In this document: positions 1-5,855 of the stretch, in pieces
How the letters are laid out: every line of letters begins with the position of its first letter
Position numbering within the stretch: position 1 is the stretch's first letter
Assembly: GCF_020829685.1 (NCBI RefSeq)
Contig: NZ_JAIVFR010000270.1
Location: forward strand, 1 to 7,947
Direction: 5' to 3'
Origin: Nostoc sp. CHAB 5715
GTDB taxonomy: Bacteria > Cyanobacteriota > Cyanobacteriia > Cyanobacteriales > Nostocaceae
Length of the DNA stretch: 7,947 nt
Program-made: the position numbers and the translations under genes
Notes under the pieces: generated by a model
Databases searched by the model: none
Told to the model about the DNA's origin: nothing
The model's input: the letters and a program-made list of their open reading frames with translations, nothing else

Positions 1-26
1 TCCCTTGGCTGCAGGAGCATGGCTAA

Positions 27-191
27 AGCCAATGGGCATTGCAACAAGAGATACCTTTTATTACAGTTGCAGGAACTTTGGGAGGTGGTGCTTTAGCTGC
101 TACTGCCCTGAATGCCTTGGTGGAGTCATTGATTAATAAGCCAGATTGTCATTGTTACCTCAAAAATGTAGTAGATTCCGGTGAGTTCTAA
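27..191 (+). CDS. 3' end of an unidentified protein, probably frameshifted at its left edge
   Basis: An open frame runs from base 27 to the TAA at 189-191 and gives 54 residues. They include a Gly/Ala-rich hydrophobic stretch (ITVAGTLGGGALAATALNAL) followed by a polar tail ending CHCYLKNVVDSGEF. Codon choice looks natural for a cyanobacterial gene. The frame is closed upstream by TAA at 24-26 and has no ATG. The neighbouring +1 frame (bases 2-49) reads plausibly as PLAAGAWLKPMGIATRD. Joining the two near bases 45-55 would give one continuous protein end, so I infer a one-base frameshift (mutation or sequencing error) near the T-rich stretch at 56-62. I do not recognise the family. The hydrophobic segment could be a membrane helix or a glycine-rich buried helix. 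The gene begins outside the window. Confidence 0.45.
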   Translation, partial: SQWALQQEIPFITVAGTLGGGALAATALNALVESLINKPDCHCYLKNVVDSGEF

Positions 192-194
192 ACG

Positions 195-238
195 ATTAGT
201 ACTTAGTACTCAGCGCTCGTTCAGAACTCAGTACTAAT
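195..238. repeat. short inverted repeat just after the first gene
   Basis: A perfect 9-bp stem, attagtact (195-203) with agtactaat (230-238), begins four bases after the stop codon. The loop contains further AGTACT and ACTCAG copies. It could act as a processing or termination hairpin, but it is not followed by a T-run on the + strand, so I do not call it an intrinsic terminator. It may simply be a dispersed Nostoc-type repeat. Confidence 0.45.
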
Positions 239-341
239 AAAAATAATATTATTTAACAAATATACTTCTTTACAATTCGCAATAAAAAGCGAAGCGGAAT
301 TTTCCGTTGCAGGGTTCTGCTGAAACCGAAGGTTAACAATC

Positions 342-403
342 TATGAATTCAGAAGCCCCGATCGGGGTCAGTATGTGGTACTTCACTAATTCAATAATTC
401 ATA
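342..403. repeat. imperfect hairpin with a 12-bp central palindrome
   Basis: The arms tatgaat (342-348) and attcata (397-403) enclose the palindrome ccccgatcgggg (356-367). It lies directly left of the larger nested element. Bases 239-341 are AT-rich and hold no gene; a small stem at gcggaa/ttccgt (about 294-306) is the only other structure I see there. Confidence 0.4.
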
Positions 404-462
404 ATTGTGGCCATAGGCCAATACCGTTCAGTTACAGCTATTTTCAGGTAAATAGACCACGC

Positions 463-710
463 GGTAGGGGTAAAGCGCATTGCTCATTGGTGTCAACTTA
501 ACGTAAAAGTCATGTCCCGCAAGGAACTTAAGTTCCTTGCTAATAGCGAAAGTCATCTCTTGATGACTAAATAATCCGAAAAATTTTTAGTCTACTTCAG
601 TAGACTTGAGCTATTAGCCTTGGAATTCATTCCAAGGCGGGTGAGGAAGTTAACAGATAAGCGATTTTTAGCTTAAGTTGACACCAATGAGCATTGCTAA
701 ACCCCTACGA
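463..710. repeat. inner inverted repeat of element A
   Basis: A perfect 20-bp arm, tgctcattggtgtcaactta (481-500), is matched by its reverse complement at 674-693. The pairing continues outward with one mismatch and a 2-base indel to gtaggggt (464-471) against acccctac (701-708). The arms bracket the cloverleaf module at 516-641, so this may be a separate element nested in, or built into, element A. Confidence 0.7.
516..641. repeat. cloverleaf module, copy A (four hairpins on a closing stem)
   Basis: Closing stem cccgc (516-520) with gcggg (637-641). Hairpin 1 is a 22-bp perfect palindrome (519-540, half-site gcaaggaactt). A 9-bp stem, gctaatagc (539-547) with gctattagc (610-618), encloses hairpin 2 (agtcatc 551-557, loop tctt, gatgact 562-568) and hairpin 3 (agtctac 589-595, loop ttca, gtagact 600-606). 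Hairpin 4 is ccttggaat (618-626) with attccaagg (629-637). Neighbouring stems share a base or two at their junctions. The same order of stems recurs at 5405-5523 with different but self-complementary stem sequences. It could fold as RNA or as extruded DNA. No function is known to me. Confidence 0.65.
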
Positions 711-758
711 TAGATGTGGTTCAAATACATGAAAACTGCTGTAAGCCCAAAAACCTTG

Positions 759-786
759 GTAGAGACGCGAAATTTCGCGTCTCTAC
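759..786. repeat. 28-bp perfect palindrome
   Basis: The half-site gtagagacgcgaaa (759-772) is followed immediately by its exact reverse complement (773-786). It sits in the right arm of element A where the left arm has no counterpart, which implies a later insertion. It is bracketed by cccaaaaacctt (746-757) and ccaaaaatcctt (803-814), which match at 10 of 12 positions and may be a decayed target duplication. Confidence 0.65.
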
Positions 787-995
787 AGGTCTAAAATCAG
801 TACCAAAAATCCTTCACTGAACTGTATTGGGCCATACGCTACCAATTTGGTATAAGTTGCAATATAAATTAGAAAATTTTATAGTAAACAGACTCTGGTA
901 ATTAGAGTATAAATTATCATGCTATCCAAGCTATAGCGAAGTATAAATCAATATAAGTGCGTTAAAGGAACTTAGAAGTAAAGATAACTCAGATG

Positions 996-1001
996 TATAA
1001 T
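996..1001 (+). promoter_or_regulatory. candidate -10 box (TATAAT) for the PstS-like gene
   Basis: TATAAT lies 83 bases before the start codon. There is no good -35 at the usual distance (tagaag would be the hexamer), so support is weak. No Pho-box-like tandem CTTAACCT repeats are visible between 841 and 1083, so phosphate control is not indicated. Apart from a small palindrome taccaatttggta (840-852), bases 841-1083 are AT-rich leader without other recognisable signals. Confidence 0.25.
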
Positions 1002-1074
1002 TAGCGCGTCTCCTCCATAATCTCTAAAAAGCTAGCGATTTCGGATTTACAGGCTTTCTATTTTTTACTTTAAT

Positions 1075-1080
1075 AAGGGG
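1075..1080 (+). promoter_or_regulatory. Shine-Dalgarno sequence AAGGGG
   Basis: The purine run AAGGGG ends three bases before the ATG at 1084. The spacing is short but the match is good. It supports this ATG over any downstream start, because the signal peptide follows at once. Confidence 0.55.
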
Positions 1081-1083
1081 CAT

Positions 1084-4000
1084 ATGTGTCAACAAGAAAA
1101 AAAAGATACTTCGATAATTAGACTGGCATTATGGCTTGCCTTAGCTACAACTCCTATGGCAGCAAATTTACTGGTGTCACAACCCATGCTGGCACAGTCG
1201 AAACCTGAAACTCCTTCTTTTACACTGCCGCAAACAGTGCAGAATGGGACGACAGTAAGGATTGATGGTTCAAGTAGCTTGAGTGCAATCAACCAAAGCC
1301 TGAAAGAAAATTTTGAAAAACAGTTTTCTGGCGCAAAGGTTGAAGTTGCTGCTAACGGCACTGATACGGCACTGAAAGATTTGCTAGATGGCAAAATCGA
1401 CATAGCAGCAATGGGGCGTGGGTTGACGCCAGCAGAAAAAGCCCAAGGACTGGAGCAAGTTCGCTTGCACCGTGAGAAGATTGCGATCGTGGTTGGTGCA
1501 GATAATCCTTTCAAAGGAAACTTGACTAGTAGGCAATTCGCCCGGATTTTCCGGGGACAAATTACAAATTGGTCACAGCTAGGAGGGCCTTCAGGGAAGA
1601 TTCGGTTAATCGATCACCCTAACACGAGTGAGACTCGCAATACTTTTCGGACTTATCCAGCCTTCAACACTGCTGAATTTGCTACAGGGCCCAATGCTAC
1701 CCAACTAACTGAGGATAATACCGCAGAAATCATCAAACAACTGGGCAAAGACGGCATCAGCTATGTGTTAGCTAATCAGGTGTCAAAATTGAAAGGTGTG
1801 CGAGTTCTGCAATTACATCAAGCCTTACCAGATGATGAGAAATATCCCTTCTCCCAACCTTTAGTTTACGTTTACAAAAAAAATCCGAGTTTAAGCACAG
1901 TAGATTTTCTCGGCTTTACCCTTGCACCCCCAGGACAGAAGGCTATAGAACAAGGTAGAACTGCCGAAGCAGAGGCGATCGCCACCAACGTATTACAACC
2001 CGTCACAGCTTCCCCAGGTGTCCAAACGACACCTGCTGCTACGCCTTCCCCTAGTGCAACTACTTCTGCATTTGCCGAACAGCCATTTGTGGCTCCTGCT
2101 ACTACACAACCCAGTCCAATTGTCAATAGGGAAACACCATTTTGGTTGCTCCTACCTTTGTTTTTTACTCCTGTAGCTGGAGCGTTCCTATGGTGGGTTT
2201 TGGGAAAACGCCCATTGTCTACTGAGAAAACAGACAACTTACCAGAATCAGATCCTCGTCCACCCAGCACAGAAAATGGAGAAATGGCAGTACTCAATGC
2301 CAGCACAGCTTCCTCCATTAACAAAGCGATGCTTGAGGAGCAGCCAGTGCCGCATTTGCAAGAGCAAGAAAGCCCCGATCGCACTCCTTTCAACATCTAT
2401 GCTCAAACAGAATCTGACCTGACCCAGAATGCTACTCAAGGGACATCAAATTTAGTACGAGAGGGAACTAATGGACCGTCTAATTCCTATGAAGACACAA
2501 CATCAAGCGTAGCTAATGGCTCAGAAAATAACAACTTGGGAGCAGCAGCTTTAACTAATAGTGCGGCTCTAGCAACGGGCATCGGAGCGGCTAGCTGGTC
2601 TGCCTTTAGGAACAAAGAAACAGAAGCGGATGCAACTGATGAGATAGGTAAGCCAAGTAATTATACTGAGGTAAACCCTGAGCCTGATTCTGGCGAAATT
2701 GAATGGGATTCTGATGAAATTGAATGGGACACAGAAGCCCCGGCAGCTGTAGTAAATACTTCATATCCTCACCTGCCTAATATTCCAGAAGAGGTATCTG
2801 ATGTGGAACTGCCTTTATCTGAGGAGATAGCCCCACTCCCCGAATTACCAGATGTGCCAGAAGTAACATCTGATTTTGGGTATTGGGACACAGAAGTTAG
2901 TGAAGATCAGATAGATGAGCAACTTCAGGCAGAATTGAACTGGCTAGAGAGTATTACCTCAACTGAGGATACAGACTCAGTAGATGAATTGCCCTTACCA
3001 GTGTCTGAGGAAGTGACAGCCGATGTAGAACCATCAACGGCACAAACCTCCTCACTGCTCGATTTGCCAGAATTATCAGAAGAAGATGTATTCAATGTGG
3101 TAGCGGACGCAGCTGAACCCACTGTCAATTTGCCAGAGGAAGAATCTCAAGCAGAGCCTACTGTTGAGCAAGGTATTGCTGAAAATGACTCCACAGATTT
3201 AGCGGGTGCTGCGGCTTTAGCAGCAGGCGTAGGAATTGCAGGCTGGACTACCATTTCTGGATTAGATACCAAAGGACAAACTGATACTACGGTTGACAGT
3301 GTGCCGATTGCGGCCGAAACATCTGCCGATTTGATAGAGGCAGAAGAAGAGAGCAGTATTTTGCTCACACCGCATACTTCTACATCGGCTCATGTTTCTT
3401 GGGAGATATCCGAACTCACGAAGGCAGCGCTGCTCCAACAGGGCGGCTCTCAATTGGTAGTGCGGCTTTACGATGTAACTGGAATAGACTTGAGTTATCA
3501 AACTCCTCACTTGGTGCAGGAGTATGAATGTGAAGAGACAGCACACGATCGCTTTGTGGAAATTCCCATCAGCGATCGCGATTACATAGCTGAAATTGGC
3601 TATGTCGCTTATGGCGAGTACTGGTTATTCATCGCCCGTTCAGCAATTGTTCGTGTCTTCAGTCCTGTCCATCCAGATCCCATAGTTGATGATATAGCAA
3701 TTGCGGATCAAACAGATATTCACTTGGGAGATGTCGAAGAAGAGAGCAGTATCGTCTTCACACCACATACTTATACATCGGCTCATGTCTCTTGGGAGAT
3801 TTCCGAAACCAAGAAGGCAACGCTGCAACAACAGGGCGGCTCTCAATTGGTAGTGCGGCTTTACGATGTAACTGGGATAGACTTGAGTTATCAAAGTCCT
3901 CACATTGTCCAGCAGTATGAATGTGAGGAGACAGCAGACGATCGCTTTGTGGAAATTCCCATCAGCGATCGCGATTACATAGCTGAAATTGGCTATATTG

Positions 4001-4830
4001 CTGATGGCGATGCCTACGGCGGTAAACTACGCTGGTTGTTCATCGCCCGTTCAGCGATCGTTCGTATCTTCAGTCCAGTACCTACAGATTCCACCGTTGA
4101 AGATGTAGCGTTAACAAGTGAAACACCTATTGTTCATACAGATTCCACCGTTGAAAATGTAGCGTTAACAAGTGAAACACCTATTGTTCATACAGATTCC
4201 ACTGTTGAAGATGTAGCATTAGCAAGCGAAACAGCTATTGGCTTGGTAGATGTCCAAGAAGAGAACAGTGAAGAGGAGAGCAGTATTTTGCTCACACCCC
4301 GCACTCCCAAGTGGGCTTATGTCTCTTGGCACATTTCCAAGGCTCAGAAAGAAGCACTGCAACAACAGGGCGGCTCCCAATTGGTAGTGCGGCTGTATGA
4401 TGTGACAGGGATTGACTTGAGTTATCAAAGTCCCCAGCTTGTACAGCAGTATGAATCTGAAGAGGTAGCACGCGATCGCTTTGTAGCTATTCCCGTCAGC
4501 GATCGCGACTACATGGTTGAAATTGGCTATATAGCAGATGGCGATCGTTGGTTACTCATAGCCCGTTCACCTAATGTTCGGGTTTTCAATCGTTCCCACG
4601 AAGATTTTTGGTTTGTGACTGATGCTGAGTTGATTATTCACGGAGCAACCCAACCAAATACAAGCGTAAACATTGGTGGCCATTCCATCAAAATCAAACC
4701 CGATGGCACTTTCCACCTACGTCTTCCCTTTTCAGATGGTTTAATGGACTATCTGATAACGGTAGCTGCTGATGGGGAATCTACTAAAACTATCCATAAG
4801 AAGTTCTCCCAGGAAACTTCCGAAAGCTAG
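1084..4830 (+). CDS. PstS-like substrate-binding protein fused to three DUF4912 repeats through one transmembrane segment
   Basis: 1248 residues. A signal peptide covers about 1-37 (RLALWLALATTPMAANLL core, likely cut after PMLA). Residues about 52-305 form a PstS-type periplasmic binding domain: IDGSSSLSAI (60-69), the LLDGKIDIAAMGRGLT segment (100-115), NPFKGNLTSRQFARIFRG (141-158), NWSQLGG (162-168), and NTSETRNTF (180-188), where most relatives have SGTR. A Pro/Thr linker leads to a transmembrane helix (353-373) followed by KR, which suggests the C-terminal part is cytoplasmic. An acidic linker with two Ala/Gly-rich segments (485-508, 706-721) precedes three DUF4912 repeats (about 769-860, 900-997, 1078-1168; motifs VRLYDVTGIDLSYQ, DRDY.AEIGY, ARS..VRVF). 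The tail (about 1175-1248, IHGATQPNTSVNIGG) is typical of DUF4912 proteins. The domain calls are family knowledge. A role as an envelope anion/phosphate receptor is inference, and no pstCAB genes are adjacent in the window. Confidence 0.9.
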   Translation: MCQQEKKDTSIIRLALWLALATTPMAANLLVSQPMLAQSKPETPSFTLPQTVQNGTTVRIDGSSSLSAINQSLKENFEKQFSGAKVEVAANGTDTALKDLLDGKIDIAAMGRGLTPAEKAQGLEQVRLHREKIAIVVGADNPFKGNLTSRQFARIFRGQITNWSQLGGPSGKIRLIDHPNTSETRNTFRTYPAFNTAEFATGPNATQLTEDNTAEIIKQLGKDGISYVLANQVSKLKGVRVLQLHQALPDDEKYPFSQPLVYVYKKNPSLSTVDFLGFTLAPPGQKAIEQGRTAEAEAIATNVLQPVTASPGVQTTPAATPSPSATTSAFAEQPFVAPATTQPSPIVNRETPFWLLLPLFFTPVAGAFLWWVLGKRPLSTEKTDNLPESDPRPPSTENGEMAVLNASTASSINKAMLEEQPVPHLQEQESPDRTPFNIYAQTESDLTQNATQGTSNLVREGTNGPSNSYEDTTSSVANGSENNNLGAAALTNSAALATGIGAASWSAFRNKETEADATDEIGKPSNYTEVNPEPDSGEIEWDSDEIEWDTEAPAAVVNTSYPHLPNIPEEVSDVELPLSEEIAPLPELPDVPEVTSDFGYWDTEVSEDQIDEQLQAELNWLESITSTEDTDSVDELPLPVSEEVTADVEPSTAQTSSLLDLPELSEEDVFNVVADAAEPTVNLPEEESQAEPTVEQGIAENDSTDLAGAAALAAGVGIAGWTTISGLDTKGQTDTTVDSVPIAAETSADLIEAEEESSILLTPHTSTSAHVSWEISELTKAALLQQGGSQLVVRLYDVTGIDLSYQTPHLVQEYECEETAHDRFVEIPISDRDYIAEIGYVAYGEYWLFIARSAIVRVFSPVHPDPIVDDIAIADQTDIHLGDVEEESSIVFTPHTYTSAHVSWEISETKKATLQQQGGSQLVVRLYDVTGIDLSYQSPHIVQQYECEETADDRFVEIPISDRDYIAEIGYIADGDAYGGKLRWLFIARSAIVRIFSPVPTDSTVEDVALTSETPIVHTDSTVENVALTSETPIVHTDSTVEDVALASETAIGLVDVQEENSEEESSILLTPRTPKWAYVSWHISKAQKEALQQQGGSQLVVRLYDVTGIDLSYQSPQLVQQYESEEVARDRFVAIPVSDRDYMVEIGYIADGDRWLLIARSPNVRVFNRSHEDFWFVTDAELIIHGATQPNTSVNIGGHSIKIKPDGTFHLRLPFSDGLMDYLITVAADGESTKTIHKKFSQETSES
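3388..4584 (+). repeat. three DUF4912-coding repeats with near-identical DNA cores
   Basis: The repeats lie at about 3388-3663, 3781-4074 and 4315-4587. The core at 3438-3502 matches 3831-3895 (offset 393 bases) with a single difference, and the third copy is similar but more diverged. Such DNA-level identity points to recent duplication or gene conversion within the gene. The second copy has a short insertion (about seven residues, DAYGGKL) before the RWLFIARS motif. Confidence 0.8.
4084..4245 (+). repeat. 54-bp in-frame tandem repeat, three units
   Basis: Units start at 4084, 4138 and 4192. Each encodes 18 residues of the form TDSTVEDVALTSETPIVH (protein positions 1001-1054). Units 1 and 2 are almost identical, while unit 3 has drifted toward its 3' end. 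The array lengthens the acidic linker between DUF4912 repeats 2 and 3, and the period keeps the reading frame. Confidence 0.85.
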
Positions 4831-4893
4831 TACCACAAGGCAAAAGTCAACATAATTCGTAATTGATAATACTTCGGCTACGCTCAGTACAAG

Positions 4894-5006
4894 TTCGTAA
4901 TTCGTAGTTACAATCAGTAGGGGCTGGCACCCTCCACTGAATTGTTGCACCACCAAATCACAGATTATGGTGGGGGCTTGTACCCTCTTTAATTACGAAT
5001 TACGAA
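4894..5006. repeat. inverted repeat with 17-bp arms after the PstS-like gene
   Basis: ttcgtaattcgtagtta (4894-4910) pairs with taattacgaattacgaa (4990-5006) apart from one position that would be a G-U pair in RNA. Between the arms, ggggctggcaccctc (4920-4934) and ggggcttgtaccctc (4973-4987) form an imperfect direct repeat. This is typical of dispersed intergenic repeats in Nostocales. It has no T-run, so it is not called a terminator. Nothing else is evident in 4831-4893 or 5007-5045. Confidence 0.55.
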
Positions 5007-5045
5007 TTACAAATTATTCAGGAGGCAGGAGGGAACCCACCCTAT

Positions 5046-5292
5046 AACAAATGCGTTCGCCGAAATAACAAATGCGAACCCCGAAATAACAAATGCGAAC
5101 CCCGAAATAACAAATGCGAACGCCGAAGTAACAAATGCGAACGCCGAAGTAACAAATGCGAACGCCGAAGTAACAAATGCGAACGCCGAAGTAACAAATG
5201 CGAACGCCGAAGTAACAAATGCGAACGCCGAAGTAACAAATGCGAACGCCGAAATAACAAATGCGAACGCTGAAGTAACAAATGCGAACGCC
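5046..5292. repeat. 21-bp tandem repeat array, 11 full units plus a partial unit
   Basis: The unit begins AACAAATGCG and ends CCGAAGT. Copies start every 21 bases from 5046 to 5256, with a partial unit at 5277-5292. Units 4-9 (5109-5234) are identical and the outer ones carry substitutions: gttc in unit 1, cccc for cgcc in units 2-3, gaaat endings in units 1-3 and 10, gctg in unit 11. This pattern fits recent central expansion. Because 21 is divisible by 3, several frames stay open artificially. The + frame would read TNANAEV repeats ending in TAG at 5308-5310 but has no start codon at its head. I treat the array as non-coding. Twenty-one base pairs is about two helical turns, so repeated protein binding on one DNA face is possible. 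Confidence 0.9.
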
Positions 5293-5316
5293 ATGATTGC
5301 AAGAATTTAGCTTTGT

Positions 5317-5368
5317 CACGCCAGCGTAACGAACTGCAAATCTTTGTAGATGTGGAGCATCTGGCGTG
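5317..5368. repeat. hairpin-forming inverted repeat
   Basis: cacgccag (5317-5324) pairs with ctggcgtg (5361-5368), with a small inner stem agatg/catct close to the right arm. It lies between the 21-bp array and element B. Function unknown. Confidence 0.4.
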
Positions 5369-5559
5369 TGGGGTGCAATGCAGGGCTATTTCATTCTCAT
5401 CTAGCCCGCCTCAGAATAAATTCTGAGGCTAATAGCAAAAGTCGTCTAAAGACGACTAAGAAAGGCTTTTAGTCCACTTTAGTGGACTTAAGCTAAAAGC
5501 CTGTGAACTTTAGTTCTGGGCGGTTTATGTTTAGAACAAAATAGCCCTGGGGTGCAATG
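5369..5559. mobile_element. MITE-like element B (body 5381-5547) with perfect 12-bp flanking direct repeats
   Basis: The direct repeat tggggtgcaatg occurs at 5369-5380 and again at 5548-5559. The 167-bp body has inverted ends: gggctatttcattct (5383-5397) against agaacaaaatagccc (5533-5547), 13 of 15 paired. Perfect flanking repeats and inverted ends are the hallmark of a transposed non-autonomous element. The interior is almost entirely the cloverleaf module (5405-5523), with no coding capacity. A 12-bp duplication would fit IS4/IS231-like transposases, known for long target duplications, but that source is only inference. Confidence 0.7.
5405..5523. repeat. cloverleaf module, copy B
   Basis: Closing stem ccgcc (5406-5410) with ggcgg (5519-5523). 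Hairpin 1 is gcctcagaat (5408-5417) with attctgaggc (5420-5429), which would compete with the closing stem for a few bases. Hairpin 2 is agtcgtc (5440-5446), loop taaa, gacgact (5451-5457). Hairpin 3 is agtccac (5471-5477), loop ttta, gtggact (5482-5488), extended by aggctttt (5463-5470) with aaaagcct (5495-5502). Hairpin 4 (about 5500-5520) is degenerate, with only gaac/gttc plus weak flanking pairs. The long stem seen in copy A survives on the left (gctaatagc, 5428-5436) but its partner is altered (gctaaaagc, 5492-5500). Confidence 0.6.
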
Positions 5560-5586
5560 ATTATAGAATCATAACGAATTAACCGG

Positions 5587-5813
5587 GCATTATATAACAA
5601 TACAGTTCAGTTAACGCTAAAAACCTTAAACTATGTAGGTTGGGGCAGCCCTGCGCCCTTGCGGTTTCCCGACTTGTTCGCTTTTAGCGTTCCCGCAGGG
5701 TAGCAAGTGGCGTTTGAGGAACGAAACCCAACATTTGCCGGGCTTTGTTGGGTTGCGCTTTGCTTAACCCAACCTACAATTTTTCTTAACCCAAGCGTAT
5801 TGCATTATATAAC
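5587..5813. mobile_element. MITE-like element C (body 5599-5801) with perfect 12-bp flanking direct repeats
   Basis: gcattatataac flanks the body at 5587-5598 and 5802-5813. The 203-bp body begins aatacagttcagttaa (5599-5614) and ends with ttaacccaagcgtatt (5786-5801), an inverted match at 12 of 16 positions. Its left end also resembles both ends of element A. Inside are nested stems: tgtaggttggg (5634-5644) with cccaacctaca (5768-5778), ccctgcg (5649-5655) with cgcaggg (5694-5700), and aacccaaca (5725-5733) with tgttgggtt (5746-5754). The interior looks like a familiar Nostoc-type repeat. The right flanking copy contains TATATAA about 45 bases before the next gene and could serve as a -10 box, but there is no clear -35. 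Confidence 0.65.
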
Positions 5814-5855
5814 TTCGGTGGTTCAAAAAAAAGAAAACTGTTGTAATAATTGCGT

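Larger units (their letters stand above)
408..840. mobile_element. MITE-like nested inverted-repeat element A (body 420-828) with degraded 12-bp flanking repeats
   Basis: The body runs from AATACCGTTCAGTTA (420-434) to the reverse complement of AATACAGTTCAGTGA (814-828). These ends match at 13 of 15 positions. The 12 bases outside the left end (408-419, tggccataggcc) and outside the right end (829-840, gggccatacgct) match at 9 of 12, as expected for an old target-site duplication. Further inward the arms keep pairing: ttacagc...ttttca near 432-447 faces its complement near 728-745, then gtaggggt and the 20-bp arm. There is no coding capacity, so movement would need a transposase supplied in trans. 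Element C (5599-5801) has related ends and a perfect 12-bp flanking repeat. The right arm carries about 70 extra bases, including the palindrome at 759-786. Confidence 0.6.

Noticed and set aside
516..641. tRNA or known structured RNA (the cloverleaf resembles one in outline)
   Set aside because: No tRNA-type T-loop, acceptor end or anticodon arm, and stem lengths do not fit. It matches no riboswitch or ribozyme I can recognise.
841..1083. Pho box upstream of the PstS-like gene
   Set aside because: No tandem CTTAACCT-like octamers with 3-base spacing are visible. Binding to a phosphate regulator is not supported.
1089..1514. Minus-strand open frame opposite the PstS-like gene
   Set aside because: The + strand encodes a clear signal peptide and binding domain here, so this is an antisense shadow. 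The same applies to the other minus-strand frames within 1872-4830.
4831..4895. Intrinsic terminator after the PstS-like gene
   Set aside because: No GC-rich stem followed by a T-run. The nearest inverted repeat (4894-5006) lacks a T-tract.
5046..5292. CRISPR array
   Set aside because: Units are directly adjacent with no unique spacers, and the unit is only 21 bp. No cas genes are present.
5007..5319. Three overlapping minus-strand open frames of 86-101 codons made of 7-residue repeats (AFAFVTS, GVRICYF, RRSHLLL)
   Set aside because: They are the same 21-bp array read in three frames. A period divisible by three keeps frames open, there is no ribosome-binding site, and the peptides have no family character.
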